Positions 6,460-13,262 are shown, counted from the stretch's first letter. The stretch: 16,982 nt of DNA from CAYVAR01 sp964449675 (GCA_964449675.1 CAYVAR010000026.1:1-16982); one strand, 5' to 3'. Notes: generated from the letters alone by a model not told the origin. A program made the numbers and translations.

Positions 6460-6559
6460 CCCCGATCCGCAAAAAAAAGAGCGCGTATAATCGAGGTAGC
6501 ACTTCTCACCCCTCCTCCCAAGTTCCGCCTCAGCCTTATGAGCATTCTGCGGATCAGGG
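6460..6559 (-). promoter_or_regulatory. Structured leader of protein A mRNA: 11-bp long-range helix
   Basis: On the minus-strand RNA, CCCTGATCCGC (6559-6549) pairs with GCGGATCGGGG (6470-6460) over 11 positions with one G-U pair, enclosing 78 bases. The enclosed part is purine-rich and ends in an 8-base T-run just before the 3' arm. The helix stops about 12 bases before the ribosome binding site. It could be a riboswitch-like or thermosensor-like control, or an mRNA-protecting structure; I match it to no known class. The remaining intergenic sequence, 6583-6770, is AT-rich and shows nothing else I can name. Confidence 0.45.
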
Positions 6560-6561
6560 CC

Positions 6562-6582
6562 GTCCTTCGACAAGCTCAGGAC
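6562..6582. repeat. Dispersed palindromic repeat (GTCCT...AGGAC type)
   Basis: GTCCTTCGACAAGCTCAGGA and one more base form an imperfect palindrome with 5-bp ends. From memory, this TTCGACAAGCTCAGG core recurs in many unrelated bacterial and metagenome genomes and generates spurious 'VLSLSKD' peptides in translation. It lies in the leader of protein A. Confidence 0.6.
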
Positions 6583-6775
6583 GAAAAACGGAGGCGTCTC
6601 GTTCCGATCCTCCTCCATGCTTGAAAATAAGCCTGAAGTTGTATATCAGAAAGAGAAGCCTCCGCTGGCGGTCAGCCAATCTATAATGTACGTTATTATT
6701 TTTTTAACGCATTATGGGCAGTAGGTAAGAGGGCAGTTCTAAAGGTATATAGTAAACTTTATAACGTATAGTATA

Positions 6776-6805
6776 ATTATTGATATAATTTTTTGTTTTT
6801 GTCAA
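6776..6805 (-). promoter_or_regulatory. Candidate promoter of the surface-protein cluster
   Basis: On the minus strand a perfect -35 TTGACA (6805-6800) is followed after 18 bases by AATAAT (6781-6776, 5/6 to consensus). Transcription would start near 6769, giving protein A a leader of about 340 bases. Confidence 0.5.
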
Positions 6806-6853
6806 TAGTCTGTTTCAATAGTCTATAGTATGTATCCTTTTCACATTACTATA

Positions 6854-7084
6854 TCAGGAATGCACGTGGGAAATAACGACAACCGGTGATTTCATTTTTT
6901 TCTGCTGCTCGGTAGAATCATTTATCGAGACACTCGTTTTTTTTATATTTCGAATCGTTATCTGCGTTATCGTACTGTTTTGAACGTATATCTCTACACT
7001 CCCATAGTGATTTACTGATTGAAGTGCACTGACGATTTCGTCAATGAGCGCGCTCGATATGTGATTTGTAGAATAGTCAGTCAT
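6854..7084 (-). CDS. YezD-like (DUF2292) small protein
   Basis: This is a 76-residue protein. The segment EIVSALQSVNHYGSVEIYVQNSTITQITIRN (written here only as the block spanning residues 16-46) has the shape of the YezD/DUF2292 family: a short helix, then the Y-G-S-V-x-I strand and the turn leading to Q-I-T. The family is small and cytoplasmic, and its role is unknown to me. The ATG overlaps the TAA of the upstream membrane protein gene by one base (TAATG), which indicates translational coupling at the end of the run. A lysine/glutamine-rich tail follows the family core. It sits 49 bases upstream of the surface-cluster promoter region but belongs to the previous transcript. Confidence 0.7.
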   Translation of the reverse strand: MTDYSTNHISSALIDEIVSALQSVNHYGSVEIYVQNSTITQITIRNIKKTSVSINDSTEQQKKMKSPVVVISHVHS

Positions 7085-7833
7085 TACTTTAGTGTTAACG
7101 CAAGAGGTACTTTTTCCTTCTGTCCGGAAATCGCGCCAACAAATAATACCGTATTGATAGATTTGTCGTATATCGGGAATCCAACACGCGTATATTTCGT
7201 CGATATCGCCTGCACCCGCACCGGATCGTTGTGGATATCAGGAGCAAGGAGCTCTTTTTCGTTATTGTTGAGTGAAAGTCGTACATAATCCCCTGCTTTT
7301 ATTTCGAGCTGCTTATTATATTCATTGACCAGTTTGATATTGAGGATTAAAAATAATCGTCCTTGTATGGCAACCATGCGTCTGCTTTGGACGATAATTT
7401 CATCACGCAGTTCCGCAGATTCTATGGTATATGCCACATTGGTAACCGTCACACCTTTGCTATCAAGAACTGGAATTTGGATCGTTTTATTCAGAGTCGA
7501 AGTTGCCAGCGCACCCTTAAGTTCGATGCGTTGATCAGATTTATTGTTCGACAATAGGAATTTTCGCCCGACCAAAACAAGAGTACCCAGTACGATAAGA
7601 GTAAGAATTGTCAAAGGTATATATCGTTTAAACGGAATTGATGCAAAACGTCGTCGATTAAATGAAGGGAAAGAAAACGAAAATTTTGGTAGCGATGCTA
7701 TGTGGTCGCTCATAGCGGAACCAATAAAAGAAAAAAGAGGGGTAATTTTTTTCCATACATCCTCAAGAATTTGGTTGATAGGTATTTCTGGAATCGTAAG
7801 CGAGATGGTATGTGATCCTCGTCGTGTTTTCAT
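7084..7833 (-). CDS. Single-pass membrane protein, outer domain like DUF4352
   Basis: From the ATG at 7833 this is 249 residues: a cytoplasmic N-terminal region of about 70 residues, one membrane segment (about 71-89, PLTILTLIVLGTLVLVG), then an outward domain. The pattern R-M-V-A-I-Q-G-R-L-F-L-I-L-N-I-K-L-V-N, later F-P-I-Y-D and V-L-F-V-G, resembles the immunoglobulin-like DUF4352 fold, in which a strand ends '...N' and a later strand gives 'lvF'. I rate this as resemblance only. The start is uncertain: TTG 7905 or ATG 7878 would extend the frame through a terminator-like hairpin that ends right at the 7833 ATG. The stop overlaps the YezD-like start by one base. The function is unknown; it is probably an envelope partner of the gene upstream. 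Confidence 0.65.
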   Translation of the reverse strand: MKTRRGSHTISLTIPEIPINQILEDVWKKITPLFSFIGSAMSDHIASLPKFSFSFPSFNRRRFASIPFKRYIPLTILTLIVLGTLVLVGRKFLLSNNKSDQRIELKGALATSTLNKTIQIPVLDSKGVTVTNVAYTIESAELRDEIIVQSRRMVAIQGRLFLILNIKLVNEYNKQLEIKAGDYVRLSLNNNEKELLAPDIHNDPVRVQAISTKYTRVGFPIYDKSINTVLFVGAISGQKEKVPLALTLK

Positions 7834-7858
7834 AAAAAAAGCCCCGATTGTCTGGGGC
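7834..7858 (-). terminator. Intrinsic terminator or attenuator abutting a start codon
   Basis: On the minus strand GCCCC and GGGGC (7858-7854 and 7845-7841) form a stem, with an inner GA/TC pair, followed by seven T residues and then immediately ATG (7833). It follows the stop of the preceding gene by about 43 bases. Confidence 0.7.
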
Positions 7859-7901
7859 AGCGAAACAATTGCACTCATATTAACAGTCGATATTATGCTT
7901 G

Positions 7902-8405
7902 TCAATAGGTTTGTAGCGATACATCAATGGAAACAGTTGACGATAGCTCATTACTTTTAATTGTGATAGAAATTTTTTGTCTGTTACCGGTTGCAACAAG
8001 CGCGTTTAGCACATTTCCATTTGTTTTTGTTTGCACAAATGACGTTGTATTCATGCCGCGATCCTTGATGCGTGCTTTGTACCAATCGGTGATTGCTGCT
8101 GCGTTGTCTGTGCTTTCGAGCTCGAAAGCTGCGCCAGTATGAGATGTAATGATCGAACCGGGATAGATCAGCGAGGAAATTTCGCCGGAAGTACCTGGTG
8201 CAATCGTGGGAGATGGAGTAAACGTCGGTTTATGTGTAGCTGTCGGGTGAGTCGGGATAGGAGTATCTGTAGGTGTGTGTGTTGGGGTGGTCGTGGGAGA
8301 GGAGAGAACATCTGATGTTTGTTGTTGTGAAGGTACACGCCGCGCTTGCATGAGTACGCTGATCAGTAGGATTGCTACGGCAATGATAAGCGGTATGGTA
8401 GACAT
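7902..8405 (-). CDS. Membrane-tethered protein with Pro/Thr linker, function unknown
   Basis: A 167-residue protein with an N-terminal membrane segment (about 4-20, IPLIIAVAILLISVLM) and no typical cleavage site, so it is likely a tethered outward-facing protein. A Pro/Thr linker (about 35-70, T-P-T-x-T-P type) leads to a compact domain of about 95 residues. That domain opens with the pattern Y-P-G-S, then W-Y near ITDWYKARI, and ends in alternating strands (ISITIKS, STVSIDVSL). I recognise the general plan of small extracytoplasmic domains from uncultured Gram-positive-like bacteria but cannot name the family. It begins 43 bases after the protease gene, and its stop is just upstream of the terminator at 7834-7858. 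No ribosome binding site is obvious. Confidence 0.7.
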   Translation of the reverse strand: MSTIPLIIAVAILLISVLMQARRVPSQQQTSDVLSSPTTTPTHTPTDTPIPTHPTATHKPTFTPSPTIAPGTSGEISSLIYPGSIITSHTGAAFELESTDNAAAITDWYKARIKDRGMNTTSFVQTKTNGNVLNALVATGNRQKISITIKSNELSSTVSIDVSLQTY

Positions 8406-8448
8406 ACAATAGTTATGTAATTACAAAGTGTGTGGCAGGGAGTTCCCG

Positions 8449-9897
8449 TTACGGTTGGCACAGGCGATGCGTGGGCACGTAGACGCACCACCACGGTTGC
8501 TGAATTGGCGTTGGAGTAGGTGTCGAAATAGGAGTAGCTGACGGTATGGGCGTTGGGTCGGTAGTGGGGGTCGGAGTAGGCGTCGGCTCGCTTTGCTCTT
8601 GCTCCGATAAAGGAGTCGGGCTTGGCGAAGGAGTGGGCGTCGGCGTTGGCGTGGGCGTTGGTGTAGGTGTGGATGTGGGTGTAGCCGTTGGTCCGACAGT
8701 AGCGCCAGATGCCCCACAGTCGAGGGCTCGGCATGCATTGATACGGCCGAATATCCAATAGGAGCCGGTTCGTGAGATGCGATCTGCCGTGGATTCAATT
8801 TTACTCCGCACCTCTGTATTGCTCCAGTCGGGATGATATCCTTTCACAAGAGCTGCGAGTCCTGCCACAAACGGGCTTGCCATAGATGTTCCGGAAAGAT
8901 ACCCATAGCTTCCTTTATATAATGAAAGGATAGAGACGCCGGGTGCCGCGACGTCGACCCAGCTCCCGTAGTTAGAAAATCGTGCCTTGCGGTCGTTTTG
9001 ATCCGTTGCGGCAACGGCAATAACCGGGGTGTAATAGGCCGGGTAGAAGGCGCGGTTGCGATTATTGTTGCCTGCTGCTGCAGTAATCACGACGCCTTTA
9101 CTCCATGCATAGGTTATTGCATTTTGCAAGGTAGTTGACGAGGACGATCCTCCGAGACTCATGTTTATAACTTCCGCACCGTTATCTACCGCCCAGTATA
9201 TACCATTGGCTATCCAGGAGTAGTAGCCGGAACCGTTGTCGTCCAGCACTTTGACAGACAGGATACGTGACAAGTAGCCGGTACCGGCAATCCCCATGGA
9301 ATTATCGGTAATAGCCGAAGCAATACCGGCCACATGCGTACCGTGGCCGTCGATATCGCCGTCAGCGACGTTTGTAAAGTTGGCGCGGCCGGCAATTTTG
9401 GGCCCGACGTCCGGATGGTTGCCGTCAACACCGGTATCAAGGATCGCAATATCTACATCTGCCAGCCCATGCGTTGTATCCCATGCGCCAAACGACTGGA
9501 TTTTTCCGAGGCCCCATTGGTTGGCGATCATCGGATCACTGGGGACTTCCGCTTTGTTTGCAATAGCATCTGGTTCAACGTATTCGATCTCACCGCGGCT
9601 GCGCAGTACGTTGATAATGTCCGGAGACAATCTTTGCGATAATTTCGCACTAAAGAGGCGGGATTGCCGCAACTCCTGCCACTCCCGCAGGTCATTTTGC
9701 GTAAAAAAGCGTGACCGCTGTGTTGTGCTTGCCGTATCTTTAAATTTTACTATGACGCGATCGGTAGGCGGCTCGGGTGGTTGCGGCGGATCGGGCGCTT
9801 GAGGAATTTGGAATGCAGAGACACCTCCGGCATAGAGGGAAAAGGCGAGGAGTATAAGGAAGTGCAAGAGTGGTCGTAACTGTCTCATATGATACAT
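8449..9897 (-). CDS. Secreted subtilisin-like serine protease (S8) with Pro/Thr tail
   Basis: This is a 482-residue peptidase with a signal peptide (about 1-28), a propeptide-like inhibitor region (about 46-110, RVIVKFKD ... EIEYVEPD) and a catalytic domain (about 125-392). The triad is complete: Asp154 in ILDTGVD, His185 in GHGTHVAG and Ser338 in GTSMASPFVAG. The oxyanion residue is Asn277 in AAAGNNN. A T-P repeat linker (about 404-460) leads to a tail with two cysteines (PWWCVYVPTHRLCQP), and another pair lies at 389/394. The tail may be a surface-retention element. The ATG at 9897 overlaps the previous stop by one base. An in-frame ATG at 9888 is an equally fair start. It likely degrades or matures exported proteins outside the cell; a role in processing the nearby repeat proteins is only conjecture. 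Confidence 0.93.
   Translation of the reverse strand: MYHMRQLRPLLHFLILLAFSLYAGGVSAFQIPQAPDPPQPPEPPTDRVIVKFKDTASTTQRSRFFTQNDLREWQELRQSRLFSAKLSQRLSPDIINVLRSRGEIEYVEPDAIANKAEVPSDPMIANQWGLGKIQSFGAWDTTHGLADVDIAILDTGVDGNHPDVGPKIAGRANFTNVADGDIDGHGTHVAGIASAITDNSMGIAGTGYLSRILSVKVLDDNGSGYYSWIANGIYWAVDNGAEVINMSLGGSSSSTTLQNAITYAWSKGVVITAAAGNNNRNRAFYPAYYTPVIAVAATDQNDRKARFSNYGSWVDVAAPGVSILSLYKGSYGYLSGTSMASPFVAGLAALVKGYHPDWSNTEVRSKIESTADRISRTGSYWIFGRINACRALDCGASGATVGPTATPTSTPTPTPTPTPTPTPSPSPTPLSEQEQSEPTPTPTPTTDPTPIPSATPISTPTPTPIQQPWWCVYVPTHRLCQP
8546..8690 (-). repeat. Low-complexity tract encoding T-P repeats of the protease tail
   Basis: The tract is near-tandem 6-bp units (GGCGT/GGGCGT-like on the plus strand) that encode alternating Thr-Pro with a few Ser. 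It is prone to slippage and assembly error. Similar T-P linkers occur in three other proteins of this window. Confidence 0.7.
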
Positions 9898-10466
9898 TAC
9901 CCTCGCTCCCCGCGGGGCTTTGCCACGAACGGGGCAAGACTCTCTAGTTCTTTTGGTTTGTTTTTTACGATATAGAGTATTTTATCGATATAATTTGCAA
10001 GATCTTCATAAAAATAGACATCCGTGACGCGAACATTTTCACTATCCGTAAGGTGTGGTTCTACTTGAATGGTTCCTATACGAAGTATGCGGTAGAGCAT
10101 ATTGGGCGCGAACGCTTTTGCTTTAAGCGCTTCGTTCCAAAAAAGTACACGTTTGGTTTGAAAAAAAGGAGATACGATATCAAATCGTATGATGCGCCGA
10201 TCGGTAATATACGTTTTTGACTCATGGAAGACTTTTTGATTCCACCATACACCGATAATTACTAATAAAAAGCCGATTATTGCACCACTTATGGTAAGGG
10301 CCAGCGCATATGATGGAGAAACGATGCCCGCAATAAACCATATCATAAGGTAAAAAAATAAAGAAAGAAAAAGAAGTTTTGTTATTGCTATTGTACGAGA
10401 GAACACATGGGGACTGATAACGTACAAAATGCGCTCATCGGTTTGTTGTCCATCAAATGTGATCAT
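9897..10466 (-). CDS. Bacterial PH-domain (bPH2/DUF304-like) membrane protein
   Basis: This is a 189-residue protein with two adjacent membrane segments (about 24-48 and 54-76), followed by a domain opening Y-I-T-D-R-R-I (86-92), the signature strand of the bacterial pleckstrin-homology family found in YdbS/YdbT-like proteins. R-I-L-R-I-G-T-I-Q-V-E (126-136) matches the later 'GtI' strand. Such proteins sit in the cytoplasmic membrane with the PH domain inside, and their function is generally unknown. The gene begins 7 bases after the methyltransferase stop, and its TAA overlaps the protease ATG by one base, so the three are surely co-expressed. The basic tail (K-P-R-G-E-R-G) is polar and not conserved in my recollection of the family. 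Confidence 0.85.
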   Translation of the reverse strand: MITFDGQQTDERILYVISPHVFSRTIAITKLLFLSLFFYLMIWFIAGIVSPSYALALTISGAIIGFLLVIIGVWWNQKVFHESKTYITDRRIIRFDIVSPFFQTKRVLFWNEALKAKAFAPNMLYRILRIGTIQVEPHLTDSENVRVTDVYFYEDLANYIDKILYIVKNKPKELESLAPFVAKPRGERG

Positions 10467-10473
10467 GATGGTA

Positions 10474-11016
10474 TCATTGTACTATCAAACCGGATTTCGT
10501 CAACTGGGGTACCGTAAAGACATAGACATGATGGTCCGGCTCTGATCGAATTTGGTGAAGACGAGGAAAAATAAAACTATTGGATACAATGATCGTGCCA
10601 GGTCGACACGTTTGCAGAAGCATATCTTCAAGTCGCTTCATTTTCCAGGCAATGAGGTAGATAAATACAATATCAGCATCGTGAAAGTTTCCCTGCCAGA
10701 AGTTTTTCCAGTATACATGGATGGATTTTTGTTTCCTCAGTACTATGATTTTGAGCCATGAGTATAATACAAGAAACGGATTGATCTCTAGGCCAATTGA
10801 TTTTGCTCCGAAACTTGAAGCAAGAAACAGAAGTCTCCCGTCTCCGGCACCGAGGTCATATATGATCATGCCGGGACGGATATGCGCCAGGCGTATCATT
10901 GTTTCGGCTGTTTTTTTGGAAGAAGGTACAAACGGCGCTCCGGTCATAAAAGCAAGAGTGAGAAAAAAAATAAAAAAAGCAAATAAAAGATGAAACGATA
11001 GAAATAAATATTCCAT
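10474..11016 (-). CDS. Membrane-anchored SAM methyltransferase, FAM173/ANTKMT-like
   Basis: This is a 180-residue protein with an N-terminal membrane segment (about 4-24), the motif P-F-V-P-S (28-32), then the SAM-binding loop DLGAGDGRL (54-62) and the acidic strand end G-L-E-I-N-P (75-80). The order membrane helix, PFVP, D-L-G-x-G-D-G-R, E-x-N-P is that of the FAM173/ANTKMT family, which in eukaryotes methylates lysines of membrane-associated proteins. The bacterial substrate is unknown. The reading frame continues upstream to 11202, but that part runs through tRNA sequence and would lack family similarity, so I start at the ATG 11016, directly before the membrane segment. It heads the run of membrane and secreted proteins. 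No clear ribosome binding site is seen. Confidence 0.85.
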   Translation of the reverse strand: MEYLFLSFHLLFAFFIFFLTLAFMTGAPFVPSSKKTAETMIRLAHIRPGMIIYDLGAGDGRLLFLASSFGAKSIGLEINPFLVLYSWLKIIVLRKQKSIHVYWKNFWQGNFHDADIVFIYLIAWKMKRLEDMLLQTCRPGTIIVSNSFIFPRLHQIRSEPDHHVYVFTVPQLTKSGLIVQ

Positions 11017-11019
11017 TTG

Positions 11020-11062
11020 TGGCTGATGGAGGATTCGAACCTCCGATTTCTGCAACCCGCCT
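11020..11062 (-). pseudogene. tRNA 3'-half fragment (Cys-like), no 5' half
   Basis: On the minus strand a perfect T arm (GGAGG-TTCGAAT-CCTCC) is followed by an acceptor 3' strand ATCAGCC and a discriminator A. Upstream of the T arm is a loop-like TTGCAGA that would place anticodon GCA (Cys), but its stem does not pair. The matching 5' acceptor GGCTGAT is absent from the following 240 bases. It therefore looks like a decayed or truncated tRNA gene. Confidence 0.55.
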
Positions 11063-11075
11063 TGACTCGGACTTG

Positions 11076-11147
11076 TGGACCCGAGAGGTATCGAACCTCT
11101 GACCTTTCGGATGTGAACCGAACGCTCTACCACTGAGCTACGGGTCC
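11076..11147 (-). tRNA. tRNA-Val (anticodon CAC)
   Basis: A full cloverleaf is visible: acceptor GGACCCG/CGGGTCC, D arm GCTC-AGTGGTA-GAGC, anticodon stem TTCGG/CCGAA around TTCACAT (anticodon CAC) and T arm AGAGG-TTCGATA-CCTCT. The discriminator is A and the 3' CCA is not encoded (ACA follows), so it must be added after transcription. It lies between two tRNA-like fragments. Confidence 0.93.
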
Positions 11148-11243
11148 ACTCAAGTCGGGCTGGTGTGAATGCAGCGCTCTTCACCCGACTAAATTTTTGC
11201 AAAGCAAAAACTTTGACGGATAAACCGACTGAGCTATGAGTCC
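11148..11243 (-). pseudogene. Scrambled tRNA-like segment upstream of tRNA-Val
   Basis: On the minus strand it starts like a tRNA (GGACTCA-TA-GCTCAGTCGGTT, 11243-11222), but the D stem does not close and a hairpin TTTTTGC-TTT-GCAAAAA follows. Further on, AGTCGGG and CCCGACT form a 7-bp stem whose loop carries AGAGC-G-CTGCA-TTCACAC, the D-arm/anticodon half of another Val(CAC)-like tRNA. The last bases, TGAGT, could pair with the ACTCA of the first acceptor. It may be tRNA debris or an unusual tRNA-like RNA. Confidence 0.4.
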
Positions 11244-11250
11244 GTAATCA

Positions 11251-11281
11251 AAATTAGTCTAATTTGACCAATTAGTCAAAT
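11251..11281. other. Two AT-rich hairpins after the DUF5660-like gene
   Basis: AAATTA-GTC-TAATTT (11251-11265) and ATTTGAC-CAATTA-GTCAAAT (11262-11281) are adjacent perfect inverted repeats that overlap slightly. They lie just past the stop of the DUF5660-like gene and may act as a weak terminator. Confidence 0.35.
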
Positions 11282-11287
11282 GGGGAA

Positions 11288-11896
11288 TCACCCTGCTTGC
11301 GTTGCAAGCGTACGTTCTGAGGAGAGGCCAAATTGTGTCCCGTGTTTTTTGTACAAACCCCAGTATTGACGTTTTTTCTTTCGATTCGTCGACAGTATAA
11401 GCCAGGATCGGCTGTCTTCGATCTGTTCACGAAGAATTTTAAGGATTGAACGCAAGCGCTCCATGAAATTGAGGTGGTAGACGCCTGGATTAACGGGAAT
11501 CTCGTTGACGGCTTTTTGTATATCCTGATTGAAATTTTTTATTGAAGAGGACAGTGCCTTGAGTTCTATCCGTACGGATTCCAGTTGTTGTTTTACCCGT
11601 ATGGAGTCAGCATCAGATAACTTCGTTAAATCTATTTCAGGACGATACGGCGAACGTATTGGCCTTTCGTATGTTCTCGGTCTCAGCGGTAACTCTTGAT
11701 TTGGTTTCATTTCTCCGGTCTTGGGTAACGTTCCAAATAAAGACTTAAGTGCATCGCTACCTCCTTTTCCCAGTACGTCCCGAGCGACCGTTTTCCCTAC
11801 TCCACTACCAAGTGTACGAAGCGATTCAATAATACTATCGTTTGTGTAGGAGTTCTTTTTTTTAGGAGGCGTCGGCCAAAAATTAGTTGAATTCAT
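11288..11896 (-). CDS. DUF5660-like protein of CPR bacteria
   Basis: A 202-residue cytoplasmic protein without signal peptide or membrane segment. The C-terminal half carries the block I associate with DUF5660: N-P-G-V-Y-H-L-N-F, then L-R-S-I-L-K-I-L-R-E-Q-I-E-D-S-R-S-W, a K/R cluster, Y-W-G-L-Y-K-K-H-G-T and F-G-L-S-S-E-R. The N-terminal part is polar with Pro-rich stretches (about 55-85). The family is of unknown function and, as I remember it, confined to Microgenomates and allies, so it serves mainly as a lineage marker. A helical middle part (about 90-150) may form a coiled coil. A -10-like TATAAT ends 8 bases before the ATG, so the mRNA is probably leaderless. Confidence 0.75.
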   Translation of the reverse strand: MNSTNFWPTPPKKKNSYTNDSIIESLRTLGSGVGKTVARDVLGKGGSDALKSLFGTLPKTGEMKPNQELPLRPRTYERPIRSPYRPEIDLTKLSDADSIRVKQQLESVRIELKALSSSIKNFNQDIQKAVNEIPVNPGVYHLNFMERLRSILKILREQIEDSRSWLILSTNRKKKRQYWGLYKKHGTQFGLSSERTLATQAG

Positions 11897-11904
11897 ACAC
11901 CGAG

Positions 11905-11910
11905 ATTATA
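11905..11910 (-). promoter_or_regulatory. -10 box close to start codon (leaderless mRNA)
   Basis: On the minus strand a perfect TATAAT lies 8 bases upstream of the ATG at 11896, which puts the expected transcription start at or beside the A of the start codon. No good -35 or ribosome binding site is present. Confidence 0.5.
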
Positions 11911-11943
11911 CTACAGGACAGAAGAAAAAGCTATATCGAGTGT

Positions 11944-12801
11944 TTATACTATCCCGGAGAGAAAGTCAAGGGTTTTTTGACGGCGTAGGATTGATGCTAA
12001 GTAATATCGCTCTTTTTGTAAGCTTGCCTTTTCCTGGTCAGATTTAGCAGTTTTAATAACGGTATCGATATCGTCATCAGAGACAAGAATTCCTTCTTTA
12101 TCTGCAATTTCCTCTATTGCAAATTCCAAAGTCAAGGTGCGCTTGGCCTGCTCACTATATTCCGTTCGTATACTTTCGCTTGTTTTTCCGCTTGAGGAAA
12201 GGTATTGTTCGACCGTAAGTCCGAGCTTTTTTGTTTGATCGATGAGTTCAGAAAGAAGCCTGTTTACTTCATGTTCTATAAGAAGGGGCGCAAGCGTGAT
12301 AGTTATGTTGTCATAGACACATTTGAGTACATCATCGATAGACGGTTTATCTTTTTTTTCTTCTTCTGGTTTTTGATCCGATCCTGGAGTCCATATTTTT
12401 TTAGATTTTTGCGCTTTGAGATTAGTTATTGCTTGTTTATACTCTCCAAGAGTAACTTTCGGTCGTTCACACGTAAAAGCTCGCACTACCCAGTCAGTTT
12501 TTTCTTTCGCTTCTTTCAGTTCGATTTTCGGGGTTACTATCGGACGAATACCTTCTTTGGTAATCGCGTCACTATACACTTTTGGGATAATGTGTCGTAT
12601 AGACTCTTCGTACACTTTACTCGTATCGATGTGTTTGAGCGCCATATCTCGTGGAGCTTTTCCTTTGCGAAATCCAGGAAGTTCCATTTCCTTAAGTGTT
12701 TGGTCAAGGACTTCATCGTACGTCTTTTGAATTGTTTCCCAAGGAATCGTTAGGGTCAATTCGATTGTCCCATCAGCTAATTTTGTAACTATTGTATTCA
12801 T
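11944..12801 (-). CDS. tig: Trigger factor, short form without PPIase domain
   Basis: This ribosome-bound chaperone has 285 residues here against about 430 in Escherichia coli. The N-terminal ribosome-docking signature is intact: P-G-F-R-K-G-K-A-P at about 42-50. After about residue 130, where the FKBP-type isomerase domain would start, there is only a short charged linker (K-P-E-E-E-K-K-D-K) leading to the helical C-terminal chaperone arms (P-L-L-I-E-H-E-V, about 177-185). So this is an N-C form that should bind nascent chains but not isomerise prolines. I chose the ATG at 12801 because MNTIVTKL begins where the family does. An in-frame ATG at 12828 has the better-placed AAGGA and is a real alternative. 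It stands between envelope genes with no obvious functional tie. Confidence 0.88.
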   Translation of the reverse strand: MNTIVTKLADGTIELTLTIPWETIQKTYDEVLDQTLKEMELPGFRKGKAPRDMALKHIDTSKVYEESIRHIIPKVYSDAITKEGIRPIVTPKIELKEAKEKTDWVVRAFTCERPKVTLGEYKQAITNLKAQKSKKIWTPGSDQKPEEEKKDKPSIDDVLKCVYDNITITLAPLLIEHEVNRLLSELIDQTKKLGLTVEQYLSSSGKTSESIRTEYSEQAKRTLTLEFAIEEIADKEGILVSDDDIDTVIKTAKSDQEKASLQKERYYLASILRRQKTLDFLSGIV

Positions 12802-12861
12802 ACCTTCGTGCGAAAGTGTACCATACATGCGTCCTTTATGACATAACGTATAGTGTGATTC

Positions 12862-13260
12862 CTATTGTCCAAATCCTAGAGGCAGTACAAGTACAGGTGG
12901 TGAAAGACTGGGATCTTCGATAATATAATTTTTTATTGACGATGATAGAGATGCGATCTTTTCATCTAAAGCAATAAATCCGCTTTGGGAAGCTAAAGCA
13001 GATATTTGTCGAATCGGTGTCGGGGAGGGAGTATGTGTTGGTGTTGGTGTCGCAGCGATGTCCTTCGTACTTTTTTGCGTGATACCTCTCCACACAAAAA
13101 TTCCTATAAGGCCAATACCTATAGCGATTAAAGCGGAAACAATATATATATTCGTCTGGGCATTTGCGATAGTAGGTGGTGAAACCACGGGAGGTACCGT
13201 AGGAATGAGATTCGGTTTTTCTTCCATTGATTGCTTTTCAAATGGTAGCTGTTCGTTCAT
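12862..13260 (-). CDS. Small single-pass membrane protein, function unknown
   Basis: A 132-residue protein. The N-terminal 35 residues are polar and Pro-rich, then one membrane segment (about 38-58, IYIVSALIAIGIGLIGIFVW), a short T-P linker (about 70-82) and an outward tail of about 45 residues. The tail has an amphipathic stretch (L-D-E-K-I-A-S-L-S-S-S-I-K) and a Pro/Val/Leu-rich end. No family is recognised. AGGA lies 6 bases before the ATG, and the gene starts 2 bases after the stop of the helical secreted protein upstream, so the two form one operon. The plan recalls the tethered protein at 7902, but I see no sequence similarity between them. Confidence 0.7.
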   Translation of the reverse strand: MNEQLPFEKQSMEEKPNLIPTVPPVVSPPTIANAQTNIYIVSALIAIGIGLIGIFVWRGITQKSTKDIAATPTPTHTPSPTPIRQISALASQSGFIALDEKIASLSSSIKNYIIEDPSLSPPVLVLPLGFGQ

Positions 13261-13262
13261 AG

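Noticed and set aside
6433..6618. Small minus-strand frame containing VLSLSKD
   Set aside because: The peptide is the translation of a dispersed palindromic repeat (6562-6582) and lies in the leader of protein A.
11017..11202. N-terminal extension of the methyltransferase
   Set aside because: This stretch runs through tRNA-Val and tRNA fragments; V-V-E-R-S-V-H-I-R-K is simply translated tRNA. The family starts at the membrane segment.
6761..12853. Shared ATAACGTATAG near 6761 and 12843 as a common operator
   Set aside because: An AT-rich 11-12-mer match is expected by chance in a window of this size, and the sites relate differently to their genes.
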